A stretch of DNA of 49,562 nucleotides, from assembly GCA_035437945.1 (NCBI GenBank), contig DAOMZG010000014.1, positions 1 through 49,562 of the forward strand. Direction: 5' to 3'. The position numbers and the translations under genes were made by a program. The DNA is from UBA9464 sp003445095 (GTDB taxonomy: Bacteria; Verrucomicrobiota; Verrucomicrobiia; Limisphaerales; UBA9464). Shown in pieces: positions 8,580-16,366 of the stretch. The notes under the pieces were generated by a model. It was not told the origin of the DNA, made no database searches, and worked only from the letters and a program-made list of their open reading frames with translations. Position 1 is the first letter of the stretch. Each line of letters opens with the position of its first letter.

Positions 8580-8969
8580 ATGACAAGCCCAGCGACACAC
8601 TTTGAGATCTACGGCGAACAACCTGCCGCGCTCGCCGACTTTTACCGCGAAGCGCTCGGCTGGAAGGTCGAACAAATGCCGGGAATCAACTACTGGCGGA
8701 TTCAGACCGGCGCCCCGGATGGACCCGCGCTGCATGGTGGGCTGACCCACAAGGCGATTCCCGGCCTGAACGGCTGGATGCTCTTCGTGAATGTCGCGTC
8801 CCTCGATGACACGGTGGCGAAGATTGTCGAGCTGGGTGGTGGGGTGGTTCGACCGAAAACGGCGGTGCCGCGGACGGCGTGGGTGACGATCTGTCAGGAC
8901 CCCGCGAAGAACATTTTTGGAATTTGGCAGGCGGACGCGAAGGCGTTTCCGATGCCGGAGCCGGACTGA
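8580..8969 (+). CDS. VOC family protein (glyoxalase/bleomycin resistance-like)
   Basis: A 129-residue single-domain protein of the vicinal oxygen chelate fold. It opens with THFEIYGEQPAALADFYREA, LGWKVEQMPG, and ends with PAKNIFGIWQAD, both typical of the compact VOC proteins often annotated as glyoxalase-like. A frame extends upstream to 8379, but that overlaps the regulator. The ATG at 8580 sits directly before the domain and 13 bases after the regulator's stop. Its substrate is unknown. It may be expressed with the upstream regulator, although their functions need not be linked. Confidence 0.85.
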   Translation: MTSPATHFEIYGEQPAALADFYREALGWKVEQMPGINYWRIQTGAPDGPALHGGLTHKAIPGLNGWMLFVNVASLDDTVAKIVELGGGVVRPKTAVPRTAWVTICQDPAKNIFGIWQADAKAFPMPEPD

Positions 8970-9009
8970 ATTCCGGCAGGTCATAAACGACCGATCACAA
9001 ACACAAACA

Positions 9010-9022
9010 ACGAAGCAAGAAA
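9010..9022 (+). promoter_or_regulatory. A-rich leader word shared with the 16436 gene
   Basis: The 13-base word ACGAAGCAAGAAA lies 8 bases before the BKACE start codon. The same word lies at 16411-16423, 12 bases before the first DUF1254 gene. Neither gene has a Shine-Dalgarno sequence. The word could be a translation-enhancing leader, or chance in A-rich leaders. Confidence 0.3.
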
Positions 9023-9030
9023 GAAAAAGC

Positions 9031-10197
9031 ATGTACTACACAGACAACTCCATCCTGCCCGAATACATGGCCCCGCTCATCATTACGGCGGCGCCTTACG
9101 GCCCGGCGTGGCTGCCGGGCGACGCGAGCGACATCGCGCTCAGTTGGGACGAGCAAGTCCAGGCGGCGGTGGACTGCTACAACGCCGGCGCGCGAATGCT
9201 GCATTTCCACGTTCGCAACCCGGCCACCGGCATGGGTTCGTCGAACTTTGACGACTACAATTACCTGCTGAAGCGGGTGAAGGAAGCGGTGCCGGACATG
9301 ATCATCCAGGTTGGCGGCTCGATCTCCTTCGCCCCGCACACCGCCGATGCTAAGGCGAAGTGGCTGGACTACGACACACGGCACATGCTCACAGAACTGG
9401 ACCCTAAGCCGGAATATGTGACGGTGACGACCGGCACCACGCTCTGGGACATCGCCTCGATGTTTTCCAAGGAAGACATCAAGGGCACCCACATGGATGA
9501 TGAAAAGGTGCTCGCCGCGTGGTCAGGCATGGTCGTGGACTCTACGCCCGCCTTCTACGTCGAGCACCTCAAACGGCTTCGCAAGAATGGCATTCAGCCT
9601 TACTTCGTTCCCGCGCATGTCCACCAGTGGGAAATCATCGAGCGGCTGATTCGCGCGGGCGTTTACATGGGGCCCTTGAATCTGGCGCTGTGCGCCTACG
9701 GCGGCGGGACGCTGGGCAGAAATCCGTTTGATCTCATGCATTTCCTGGAGCGGCTACCGCAGGGTTCGGTGAATACCTTCTGGTCCAGCATGCGCGGACT
9801 CATCTCCTATTCGGCGATGGCCATCGTGCTCGGCCAGCACGTGCGCGTGGGCAACGAAGACAACCTGTGGGGAGCCGACCGCAAGCGCAAAACTACCGTC
9901 GAGCAAATCCAAGGGGCCGTCCGTCTGTGCGAGCAATTTGGCCGCAAGGTCGCGACCGCCAAGGAAGCACGGGAGATCATGAAGGTCGGCACCTGGTATA
10001 ACAGCATCGATGAGACGCTGCAGAACAACGGCATGCCGCCCAATCCCACCGATGGCTCCGGCTTCCGCGTCTTCCCGACCGACGGAAAAATCAAGCCGGC
10101 CGTTCTCGGCGGCGACTCGCACCCGATCGCCGCGTGCATGATCGCGCCGGAGCCGGTCCGCGCCGCGCAGGCCGCCTTGCTGGCGGCGAAGAAGTAA
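9031..10197 (+). CDS. BKACE (DUF849) family beta-keto acid cleavage enzyme
   Basis: A 388-residue TIM-barrel zinc enzyme of the beta-keto acid cleavage family. These enzymes condense a beta-keto acid with acetyl-CoA and split it into acetoacetate and a new CoA ester. The zinc motif is visible as HFHVRNPATG (H58, H60), near the N terminus after APLIITAAPYGPAW. Later come PAHVHQWEIIERLI, MGPLNLALCAYGG, and a C-terminal arrangement with VRLCEQFGRKVATAKEAREI. It is longer than the usual 270-310 residues. The ATG at 9031 follows an A-rich leader rather than a Shine-Dalgarno site. It is followed by a carboxymuconolactone decarboxylase-like gene and a Rieske protein, suggesting a catabolic set. The substrate is not predictable. 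Confidence 0.9.
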   Translation: MYYTDNSILPEYMAPLIITAAPYGPAWLPGDASDIALSWDEQVQAAVDCYNAGARMLHFHVRNPATGMGSSNFDDYNYLLKRVKEAVPDMIIQVGGSISFAPHTADAKAKWLDYDTRHMLTELDPKPEYVTVTTGTTLWDIASMFSKEDIKGTHMDDEKVLAAWSGMVVDSTPAFYVEHLKRLRKNGIQPYFVPAHVHQWEIIERLIRAGVYMGPLNLALCAYGGGTLGRNPFDLMHFLERLPQGSVNTFWSSMRGLISYSAMAIVLGQHVRVGNEDNLWGADRKRKTTVEQIQGAVRLCEQFGRKVATAKEAREIMKVGTWYNSIDETLQNNGMPPNPTDGSGFRVFPTDGKIKPAVLGGDSHPIAACMIAPEPVRAAQAALLAAKK

Positions 10198-10219
10198 CCG
10201 ACACCCCAACATCCCGGAG

Positions 10220-10243
10220 GTCCCGCCCGCCATCGGGCGGGAC
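10220..10243 (+). other. Perfect GC-rich hairpin between the BKACE and CMD genes
   Basis: A perfect 10-base-pair stem (GTCCCGCCCG pairing with CGGGCGGGAC) with a CCAT loop. It lies 22 bases after the BKACE stop and 19 bases before the next start codon. There is no T-tract, so it is more likely an mRNA processing, stabilising or attenuating structure than a strong intrinsic terminator. Confidence 0.55.
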
Positions 10244-10262
10244 TTCTGCAGACAAATTCACC

Positions 10263-10976
10263 ATGCCTACCGAACCAACAACTAGCGGACCTTGGGACGA
10301 TGCCGTAAATCAACTGCGCGAGTGGGACCCGAAATGGGCCGACGCGTGTGTGAAGATGAGCACCAACCCGTGGACCAGCGGCGTGTTGCCGCGCAAGCTC
10401 GTCGAGTTGATCGGCGTGGCAATCAACGCCGCCTGCACGAACCTCAATCCCAACGGGACGCGCCGTCACATCCGCGCTGCGCTCGACGCCGGCGCCACTC
10501 GCGACGAAATCTTGTTCGTTCTGAAGTGTGCTTCGGTGATGTCCATTCACTCGTGCAGCCTCGGCGCGCCGATATTGCTCGAAGAAGCCAAGGTTGCGGG
10601 CAAGCAGCCGGCTCCCAAACCCGCCGCCGCCACGCCCGCTTGCGACAAGATGAAGGCCATCGGGCAGTGGAACACCGCGTGGGATCCATTCTATCAACTC
10701 GACCCGCTCTGGACCGATCAATTCATGGCGACCGGCGCGGGCATTTACGGCAGCGGCGTCCTGTCTGCGAAGGACACTGAACTCTTGAGCATCGCGTTCG
10801 ATGCGTCCTACACGCACATGTACGCGCCCGGCACGCGCCGCCACATTCACAACGCGCTCGCCGCCGGCGCGACGATGGAAGAGATCATGGAAGTGTTAAA
10901 ACTCTGCGTCGCGCAAGGCGTGCAAGCCTGCAATCTCGGCGTGCCGATCCTCGCTGAGGAACTCGACAGGAAATAA
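10263..10976 (+). CDS. Carboxymuconolactone decarboxylase family protein with two CMD domains
   Basis: A 237-residue protein with two tandem AhpD/CMD-like domains. The first contains GVAINAACTNLNPNGTRRHIRAAL and GATRDEILFVLK, CASVMSIHSCSLGAPILLEE. The second repeats this as AFDASYTHMYAPGTRRHIHNAL, GATMEEIMEVLK and AQGVQACNLGVPILAEE. The family includes decarboxylases of beta-ketoadipate breakdown and AhpD-type alkylhydroperoxide proteins. The AhpD ExxCxxC redox motif is not evident, so a non-redox, lactone-type or unknown reaction is more likely. The ATG at 10263 follows a hairpin in the spacer from the BKACE gene. The Rieske gene starts 3 bases after its stop, which implies co-expression. 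Confidence 0.88.
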   Translation: MPTEPTTSGPWDDAVNQLREWDPKWADACVKMSTNPWTSGVLPRKLVELIGVAINAACTNLNPNGTRRHIRAALDAGATRDEILFVLKCASVMSIHSCSLGAPILLEEAKVAGKQPAPKPAAATPACDKMKAIGQWNTAWDPFYQLDPLWTDQFMATGAGIYGSGVLSAKDTELLSIAFDASYTHMYAPGTRRHIHNALAAGATMEEIMEVLKLCVAQGVQACNLGVPILAEELDRK

Positions 10977-10979
10977 ACC

Positions 10980-11273
10980 ATGGCCGACTTTGTTGAAGTG
11001 GCAAAACTGGAAGAAGTCCCGCCGGGCCGGAGCACCAGCGTTACGGCTGCCGGCAAGGACATCGCGCTGTTCCACGTGGATGACACCGTGTATGCGACCG
11101 ATGACAAATGCCTACACGCCGCGGGTTCGCTCGGCTTCGGCAGACTTGAAGGCAAGATTGTGACCTGCCGCCTTCATGCCTGGAGATACGATGTCACTAC
11201 CAGCAACATGCCGATCGCGCCGGGTAGGCGCCTCGGCTGTTATCCCGGCCAAATCGTGGATGGCCAGGTGTAG
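10980..11273 (+). CDS. Rieske [2Fe-2S] ferredoxin-like protein
   Basis: A 97-residue small Rieske protein, probably an electron carrier for an oxygenase or related enzyme. Its cluster ligands are seen as CLH (C44, H46) and CRLH (C63, H66), spaced as in NirD or dioxygenase ferredoxins. The chain ends at a TAG directly after GQV. Three more codons (VSV) follow before a TGA, which matches the usual family end (a tyrosine then VSV), so a Tyr-to-stop change has probably removed four residues. The cluster site is unaffected. It starts 3 bases after the CMD gene, so the two are surely one transcript. Confidence 0.9.
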   Translation: MADFVEVAKLEEVPPGRSTSVTAAGKDIALFHVDDTVYATDDKCLHAAGSLGFGRLEGKIVTCRLHAWRYDVTTSNMPIAPGRRLGCYPGQIVDGQV

Positions 11274-11323
11274 GTTTCGGTCTGAAGATCGTTCCCACAC
11301 CAACACTCAGCCTTCACCATTCC

Positions 11324-11914
11324 ATGACAACTGACGCTCAACCCGAAAGCACATCGCAGAAGTGGCGGCGAGTGCTCATCCGCGAATTTTTCGAGTACCT
11401 CTACAATTTCGCGTTCCTGGCGTTTTTCTTGGTCGCCTTTGCCTGGTATCGGCGTTTGATCCTGGCCGCATACCACATTCAATACATCGGGTACTGGGCT
11501 CCGTTGGTTGAAGCGGCCATCCTTGCCAAGGTCGTTATGATCGGCGACGTCTTACGCATGGGTCGTCGCTTTCGCAACCGCCCGCTGGTTGTGCCCACGA
11601 TCTATCGCACCTTCGTCTTTACCTTGCTGGTGGTCCTGTTCTCCTTCGGAGAGCACATCGTGGGCGCACTGATCCACGGCAGGCCGGCGGCGGACGGGAT
11701 TGCGGAGATCGCCAACAAAGGAAAAGATGAAGTGCTGGCGTGGTGCGTCCTGATCTTCGTCGCGTTCCTGCCCTTTTTCACTGTGAAGGAAATTGAATGT
11801 GCGTTCGGGGCAGAAAAGGTGCGCGGGCTATTCTTCCGAGGACGGGTGGATGAAACGCACAGTCCGGGAGAGGGGAAAAGCAACACCGCGGCAAAGCTGT
11901 CATCAAAGCTATGA
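11324..11914 (+). CDS. Multi-pass membrane protein of unknown function
   Basis: A 196-residue protein that I do not recognise by family. It has about four hydrophobic segments: near residues 28-48, 58-76, 92-112 and 138-160. A charged N terminus and a polar, flexible C-terminal tail probably lie in the cytoplasm. The sequence includes FFEYLYNFAFLAFF and VVMIGDVLRMGRRFRNRPLV. Its stop overlaps the next start by ATGA at 11911, so it is translationally coupled to the LssY_C gene. Only its position and membrane nature are clear; a role with its two overlapping neighbours is likely. Confidence 0.8.
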   Translation: MTTDAQPESTSQKWRRVLIREFFEYLYNFAFLAFFLVAFAWYRRLILAAYHIQYIGYWAPLVEAAILAKVVMIGDVLRMGRRFRNRPLVVPTIYRTFVFTLLVVLFSFGEHIVGALIHGRPAADGIAEIANKGKDEVLAWCVLIFVAFLPFFTVKEIECAFGAEKVRGLFFRGRVDETHSPGEGKSNTAAKLSSKL

Positions 11915-12687
11915 AGAACCGGAACGATTCTGAAACCAAAACCCCGCAGGCCAGCCGCCGCCGTCTCTTCCGTTGGCTCGCCGCGCTGGTCCTGCTCTAC
12001 CTGCTGGCGGCTTACGTCGTCATGCCGTTGATCTGGAAACGGGATGTGCGCCGCCACGCTAAACTCTTCGACGCACCGCGCATCACCCACACGCCCGCTG
12101 GCATTCCCGGCGATCCTATTAACCTAGCCTTGCTCGGAACGAAGGAGGAGGTCATCCGCGCCATGACGGCGGCGAAATGGGATCCGGCGGACCCGCTCAC
12201 CTTCGAAAGCAGCGTGCGGATTGCGGTCGATTCCGTCTTCCGCCGGCCCGACACCAATGCGCCGGTCAGCACCTTGGAGTTGTTTGGACGCAAGCAGGAC
12301 CTCGCCTTCGAGCAACCCGTGGGCAACAGCCCGCGTCAGCGTCACCATGTACGGTTCTGGCGCTGGGACCAGCTTCACGACGGACGCGAAGTGTGGTTTG
12401 GCGCCGTGACGTTCGACGAGCGCGTCGGACTGAGTCACACGACCGGACAAGTGACGCATCATATCGGGCCGGACCTGGATGCGGAGCGAGACCGCCTCAT
12501 CGCGGGATTGCAGCAAGCGGGTGTGACGGAGAAAATATTCTGGTTGGACGGCTTTCAGCAATTGGAAGGGAAGAACGGAGGCGGCGACCCATGGCATACG
12601 GACGGACGGCTGGAGGTCGCGGTGCTGAAAGCAGGATCACCCGTCCCGCAGGCGGTGCCCTCCTCGACGCCAACCAAGAGTCCATGA
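11911..12687 (+). CDS. LssY C-terminal domain protein, membrane anchored
   Basis: A 258-residue protein with one N-terminal membrane anchor (about residues 20-42) followed by an LssY_C domain. The domain's conserved blocks are seen: GDPINLALLGTKEEVIRAM, LFGRKQDLAFEQPVG, SPRQRHHVRFWRWD, VWFGAVTFDERVG, THHIGPDLDAERD and NGGGDPWHTDGRLEV. LssY was named in Legionella secretion regions but its biochemistry is not settled. The C-terminal tail is proline and serine rich. It overlaps the preceding gene by ATGA and the following DUF4239 gene by ATGA, so the three are one translationally coupled unit. The exact role is unknown. Confidence 0.88.
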   Translation: MKNRNDSETKTPQASRRRLFRWLAALVLLYLLAAYVVMPLIWKRDVRRHAKLFDAPRITHTPAGIPGDPINLALLGTKEEVIRAMTAAKWDPADPLTFESSVRIAVDSVFRRPDTNAPVSTLELFGRKQDLAFEQPVGNSPRQRHHVRFWRWDQLHDGREVWFGAVTFDERVGLSHTTGQVTHHIGPDLDAERDRLIAGLQQAGVTEKIFWLDGFQQLEGKNGGGDPWHTDGRLEVAVLKAGSPVPQAVPSSTPTKSP

Positions 12688-13445
12688 GCTCGCTCACCAT
12701 CGGACTAATCAGCGCCATCACCATCTTTGGCGGCGCACTTCTCGGCATGGGCCTGCAACGCTTGCTGCCTGGCCACCACTTGAGCAAGGAGATGCAGGAT
12801 CTCGTCAAACTGAGCGCCGGCACCATCGCCACCTTGACGGCGTTGGTGCTGGGACTGCTGGTCAGTTCCGCCAAGAGTTCCTTCGACGGGATCAACAACG
12901 GGATCGTCCAGGGCAGTGCGAAGTTCATTGTCATGGACCGAGCTTTGGCTCACTACGGCCCGGAGACGGCAGCGGTCCGCGAACAATTGAAGCGCACGGT
13001 GGCGGGTGGAATCGAAATGGTCTGGCCGACGGAGAAAACCGGTCTTCCGCCGTTGACCGCCTTCGAGCGCGCCAATGGCATTGAACTCGTTCAGGACAAA
13101 CTTCGTGAAGTGATCCCGCAGACCGATTCCCAGAGACAGGCCCTTGCCCAAGCGCAACAGATCTCCGGCGATCTTGGGCAGCTCCGGTGGCTGTTGGTGG
13201 AACAGGCTCACAATCAATTGCCGCTCCCGCTTCTCTTGATCCTCGTTTTTTGGCTGGTGTTACTCTTCGTGAGCTTTGGTTTGTTCGCGCCGAGAAATAT
13301 CACAGCCCTGACGGTCTTGCTGGTGGGTTCGTGCGCGATTTCGGCAGCGATTTTTCTCGTTTTGGAGCTGAACCATCCCTTGGACGGTCTCATCAAGATT
13401 TCCAGCGCACCGCTGCACAACGCCCTGCAGCACCTCGGCCAATAA
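12684..13445 (+). CDS. DUF4239 (bestrophin-like) membrane protein
   Basis: A 253-residue membrane protein of the DUF4239 family. Membrane segments lie near residues 4-23 and 42-62, then after a long soluble stretch near 174-196 and 200-222. The sequence includes LSAGTIATLTALVLGLLVSSAKSSFD with its typical KLSAGTIATL start, and FGLFAPRNITAL, then FLVLELNHPLDGLIKIS, both recurrent in the family. Some members have been compared to bestrophin channels, but the function is unproven. The start at 12684 overlaps the previous stop by ATGA. It is the third of three coupled genes. Confidence 0.9.
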   Translation: MSSLTIGLISAITIFGGALLGMGLQRLLPGHHLSKEMQDLVKLSAGTIATLTALVLGLLVSSAKSSFDGINNGIVQGSAKFIVMDRALAHYGPETAAVREQLKRTVAGGIEMVWPTEKTGLPPLTAFERANGIELVQDKLREVIPQTDSQRQALAQAQQISGDLGQLRWLLVEQAHNQLPLPLLLILVFWLVLLFVSFGLFAPRNITALTVLLVGSCAISAAIFLVLELNHPLDGLIKISSAPLHNALQHLGQ

Positions 13446-13641
13446 TCCCCATGACTAACCTTTCGAACAGGTCGGCGGTCGGAGATTGGGTTTTGAACGC
13501 CAACCTCGGCGACCTGAGCGTCCTCTCGATTCAGGCGTTAGCGTGGACGAGGTTTTCGGCGCGACGCCAAAAACAGCCCACCGGAGGCGGGCGCTCCCCA
13601 GATGAGGTTCCTCACTGACATTCCAAACGAACTTTCAAGCC

Positions 13642-14577
13642 ATGAAACAAACAACCAAGACAGTCATCCATCCAGTCGCCAAGCAATCGGCTCCTAAGCT
13701 TAAGAAGGGCAAGTATAGCGATGGCCACCCTCTGGACGACCTCCATTATCTGGAGTGCAAACTCATCCTCAACGGCGATCGCTTTACGTCGGTGAATAGC
13801 TTCTACGAATTTGCGAAGCTCGTGAAGCAGGCAGCCGCAGTTGCCGACGTGGACTTTTCGCGGAAGGGCTTCAAGGACCTCCGTCCTGCCATTCGCGAAG
13901 TCCTCTTCTTGGATACCGCTGATTTTCGTCTCTACAACAACGCCTTCATCCTGCGTCGTCGGCAAGACTACGTGGATGGCTTTGCTGTCGGTGATCCCGA
14001 GATTGTCTTTAAGTTCCGCCACCCGGACTTGCAAAAGGCCGCTGAGATGGACGTGCGGCCCAAGATCGCCGGCGACTACCAGATCAAGTTCAAGGCGGAG
14101 GCGCTGCCACTCAAAGATAAGATCGGAGGCTACCGCATTCTTTTCTCTCACAACGCACAGTTCCCGTTGAGCGCGATTCACGACGACGATCCGATGGCCA
14201 TGAGCACTCTCGTGCGCATGTTGCCTGCCTTGGAGACGTTGAAGCTCAACCCCGAGGACAAAATCGAGTTGGTAAACCAGACCGCGGTGGAAGAAGTGCT
14301 TTTGGACATTGGCATGTTAGATTTCGGGAAGGGGGTGCAGGCGAAATCCAACGTCGCCGTGTGGCGGACGCGTGGGAATCAAAAGCAGCTTGTCGGGGAA
14401 TTTGCGTTTCAGGCCAAAATGGAGCGCCGCAGCGAACTTCACGCGGTGGCAAAATTGCGCTGCGAACAGTTCTTTATCGCCATCCAACACGTCGCGGAGC
14501 AATGGCTCGCCTTGGGCACCACCAAGACCGGCGCGGTGTACCGCCTCAAGGGCAACCCACCCACGGCGCACGAGTAA
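13642..14577 (+). CDS. Soluble protein of unknown function, CYTH/VTC-like fold suspected
   Basis: A 311-residue soluble protein without a signal peptide. Its alternating strands with many paired charges (YLECKLIL, EVLFLDTADFRLYNN, FILRRRQD, PEIVFKFRHPD, YQIKFKAE) resemble CYTH or polyphosphate (VTC) tunnel proteins, but the strict ExExK signature is not convincing, so this is only a suggestion. The N terminus is basic. It sits downstream of the DUF4239 gene after about 200 bases with no gene. It is followed 20 bases later by a K+-channel-like gene. If it is a CYTH protein it would handle triphosphates or polyphosphate. Confidence 0.7.
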   Translation: MKQTTKTVIHPVAKQSAPKLKKGKYSDGHPLDDLHYLECKLILNGDRFTSVNSFYEFAKLVKQAAAVADVDFSRKGFKDLRPAIREVLFLDTADFRLYNNAFILRRRQDYVDGFAVGDPEIVFKFRHPDLQKAAEMDVRPKIAGDYQIKFKAEALPLKDKIGGYRILFSHNAQFPLSAIHDDDPMAMSTLVRMLPALETLKLNPEDKIELVNQTAVEEVLLDIGMLDFGKGVQAKSNVAVWRTRGNQKQLVGEFAFQAKMERRSELHAVAKLRCEQFFIAIQHVAEQWLALGTTKTGAVYRLKGNPPTAHE

Positions 14578-14597
14578 GCTTCCTGCACCGCCGGCCC

Positions 14598-15131
14598 ATG
14601 GACTCGCTGCCTGACACGACGACCTACACCACACGGATCGAGGAGGTGTTGTGGGGGTGCGCGTTGGTCGCGCTCACGCTGGTCATCCACGCGTTCGGAA
14701 TGATTATGGCCATGCGCTTCAGCCGCGGTTTCAAGGAACGCTTCGAGCGCACACCATCGTTCTCCAAAGGCATGCTGAATCTCGTGCTGACCACGTGGAT
14801 TATCACCTGCGTCCATATCGCGGAAGTCATGGTGTGGGCCGGGTTTTTTCAGTGGAAACAATGTTTTCCGAACTACAGCACGGCCAATTATTTCACGTTC
14901 CTCGAATACACGACGGTCGGCAGCCAATTGAATCTGCCGCTGCAATGGCGGTTGCTCGAAGGCATGGTCGCTACCGCCGGATTACTCGGCTTCGCCTGGT
15001 CCACGGGAGTGCTATTAACCGTGGCGCAGGAATTTCAAGACCAGCAACTCCAGGCTCCAAAGCAACGGCGGGCCCAACGGCAGCATGAGTCCGTCGTCTC
15101 CGGATCGCACGGGAACCTGCCCTCGTCTTAG
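14598..15131 (+). CDS. Ion channel-like membrane protein (two-TM potassium-channel type) with an atypical filter
   Basis: A 177-residue protein with helices near residues 19-38 and 58-78 and, after a pore-like segment, 118-140. The pore loop reads FLEYTTVGSQLNLPLQWRLL, keeping the TTVG of potassium channels but with SQL in place of the YGD seen in selective channels. The rest, GMVATAGLLGFAWSTGVLL, is like the final helix of bacterial two-TM channels. The altered filter means ion selectivity cannot be assumed. The C-terminal tail is polar. A stop and the next start are only 6 bases apart. The ATG at 14598 is chosen over the earlier frame, which extends into the previous gene. Confidence 0.75.
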   Translation: MDSLPDTTTYTTRIEEVLWGCALVALTLVIHAFGMIMAMRFSRGFKERFERTPSFSKGMLNLVLTTWIITCVHIAEVMVWAGFFQWKQCFPNYSTANYFTFLEYTTVGSQLNLPLQWRLLEGMVATAGLLGFAWSTGVLLTVAQEFQDQQLQAPKQRRAQRQHESVVSGSHGNLPSS

Positions 15132-15137
15132 GAGACC

Positions 15138-15677
15138 TTGAACGATCCTCGAATGAAGCTGACGGAACGGTTTCTCAAAGATGACCTCGTTGGCGTGCAC
15201 TTTGCCGTCAACGTGTTCCTCGCTACGACCGTTCTCTGGCTGGTACTCCGGCGTGCCGCAAACCTCAACCCGATCTGGGCCATTAGTTCGATGATCGCCG
15301 CCAGCGATCCCAAGCTGAGACAGGCCGTGAGTACGTTCAATGGGCGCATCATTAACGCCTCCGTTGGCTGCGCCACCGGCCTATTTTTCCTGATCTTGGC
15401 CGGGAGCCACGAGATCATGCTGCCGTTCGCTCTCGCGGTGACGGTGTTGCTCTCCACGTATTTTGTGCGCGTCCAGGTCATGTGGCGGCAGGCGCCCATC
15501 ACTGCGGCCATCGTCGTCGCGGCTGGCTGGACACACCACTCGGAACTTAGTGCCGTAGAGATTGGGATCCGCCGAGTCGGAGAAGTAATGCTCGGATGCC
15601 TCGTTGGCGTCGGGGTTTCCTGGCTCATGTCCAAGCTTTGGCCGATTTCAGAAGCGAAAACCACCACCAAGCCATGA
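15138..15677 (+). CDS. FUSC (fusaric acid resistance-like) family membrane protein
   Basis: A 179-residue membrane protein. Helices are visible around residues 25-45, 75-95, 95-115 and 150-168. The block FNGRIINASVGCATGLFFLI resembles the FUSC/ArAE exporter family, in which small versions contain only the membrane half. Larger relatives expel aromatic acids or span the envelope with periplasmic partners, but a single short unit like this has unknown cargo. The frame begins at a TTG at 15138, three bases after an AGGAG; an ATG lies at 15153, so the start is unsure. It is the last gene of the membrane-protein run that begins at 11324. Confidence 0.75.
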   Translation: MNDPRMKLTERFLKDDLVGVHFAVNVFLATTVLWLVLRRAANLNPIWAISSMIAASDPKLRQAVSTFNGRIINASVGCATGLFFLILAGSHEIMLPFALAVTVLLSTYFVRVQVMWRQAPITAAIVVAAGWTHHSELSAVEIGIRRVGEVMLGCLVGVGVSWLMSKLWPISEAKTTTKP

Positions 15678-15717
15678 TCCGTCTCCCGATGCCCAATCTC
15701 CCCCGTCTAATGCCGCT

Positions 15718-15930
15718 GGGGTCTTCGAAGTGCCGTCGGCCGGCGAATGCGCTGCGTCCGCCGAACTTGATTGGATGCGCTCGCGGTCTCGTTCGAACAC
15801 AGGGTCGGATCGATCACGGCACGTTCCAAGGAATCGGTAATGCCACGGTTAATTGAGAGGAAGCCGACCCCGTCGCCGGCGAGCATCAGCACACTAATGA
15901 TCTCGGGCCCCCGTTGCCGCGGCGTGACCG
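15718..15930 (-). pseudogene. Decayed copy of the haem-motif chemoreceptor 5' region
   Basis: Minus-strand remnant matching the chemoreceptor at 7130-7350. The translation MLMLAGDGVGFLSINRGITD followed by SLERAVIDPTLCSNETASAS matches the intact receptor's LLILAGVVVGFYLITRGITG and SLQRAVIDLTTCSNETASAS, spanning the second membrane helix and the start of the signalling domain. The haem-bearing sensor region and the rest of the signalling domain are absent, and the remaining frame breaks soon after. It sits upstream of a second copy of the paired response regulator, so the whole module was duplicated and then collapsed. Confidence 0.85.
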
Positions 15931-15994
15931 ATCATGGATTGGCTTCCCCAAAGGGCAGTATCCCTGCCTCCGCCCGTTGAGGCAACCTGCCCTC

Positions 15995-16366
15995 ATGCCG
16001 CCGGGAGCGCTGAACAACATCACGTACGTCGCCGTCGTGGACGACGACGAAAGTCTCTGTCGCTCGTTCAGCCGGCTGTTGCGCGCGGCCGCAACGTTCC
16101 TCCAGGAGATCAAGCGTCCGCGTTTCGAATTCCTGGTATTGGATATCCAGTTGCCGGGAATGTCCGGTCTGGAATTGAGTCAACGGCTGGCGGCTGTGGC
16201 CGACGGCACCCCGGTGCTTTTCATCACCGCTCACGACGAACCGGAGGTCCGATCGCAGGCGATGGCAGCCGGATGCGCCGGCTACTTCTACAAGAACGAG
16301 TCGGGAGAACAAACTCCGGAGGCGATCCGACGGGCCGTTCAGCCGTCAGTGATCAGTCATCGGTAA
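15995..16366 (+). pseudogene. Diverged copy of the single-domain response regulator, with internal deletion
   Basis: A 123-residue paralogue of the regulator at 8108. The acidic pocket, D50 in LVLDIQLPG and the FITAHDEPE region are kept, so much of a receiver is present. Residues corresponding to GFHPVTYPAAE of the intact copy are missing in frame, which would remove the second strand of the receiver fold. The last codons (QPSVISHR) run into degenerate GATCAGT-type repeat sequence, so the original tail is also lost. The flanking upstream DNA (CTTCCCCAAAGGGCAGTATC) is shared with the copy at 8108. It may be non-functional; an open frame remains, so expression is possible. Confidence 0.65.

Noticed and set aside
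13446..13641. Frames between the DUF4239 and CYTH-like genes
   Set aside because: The short frames have no family pattern and no ribosome site; treated as spacer with nothing seen.
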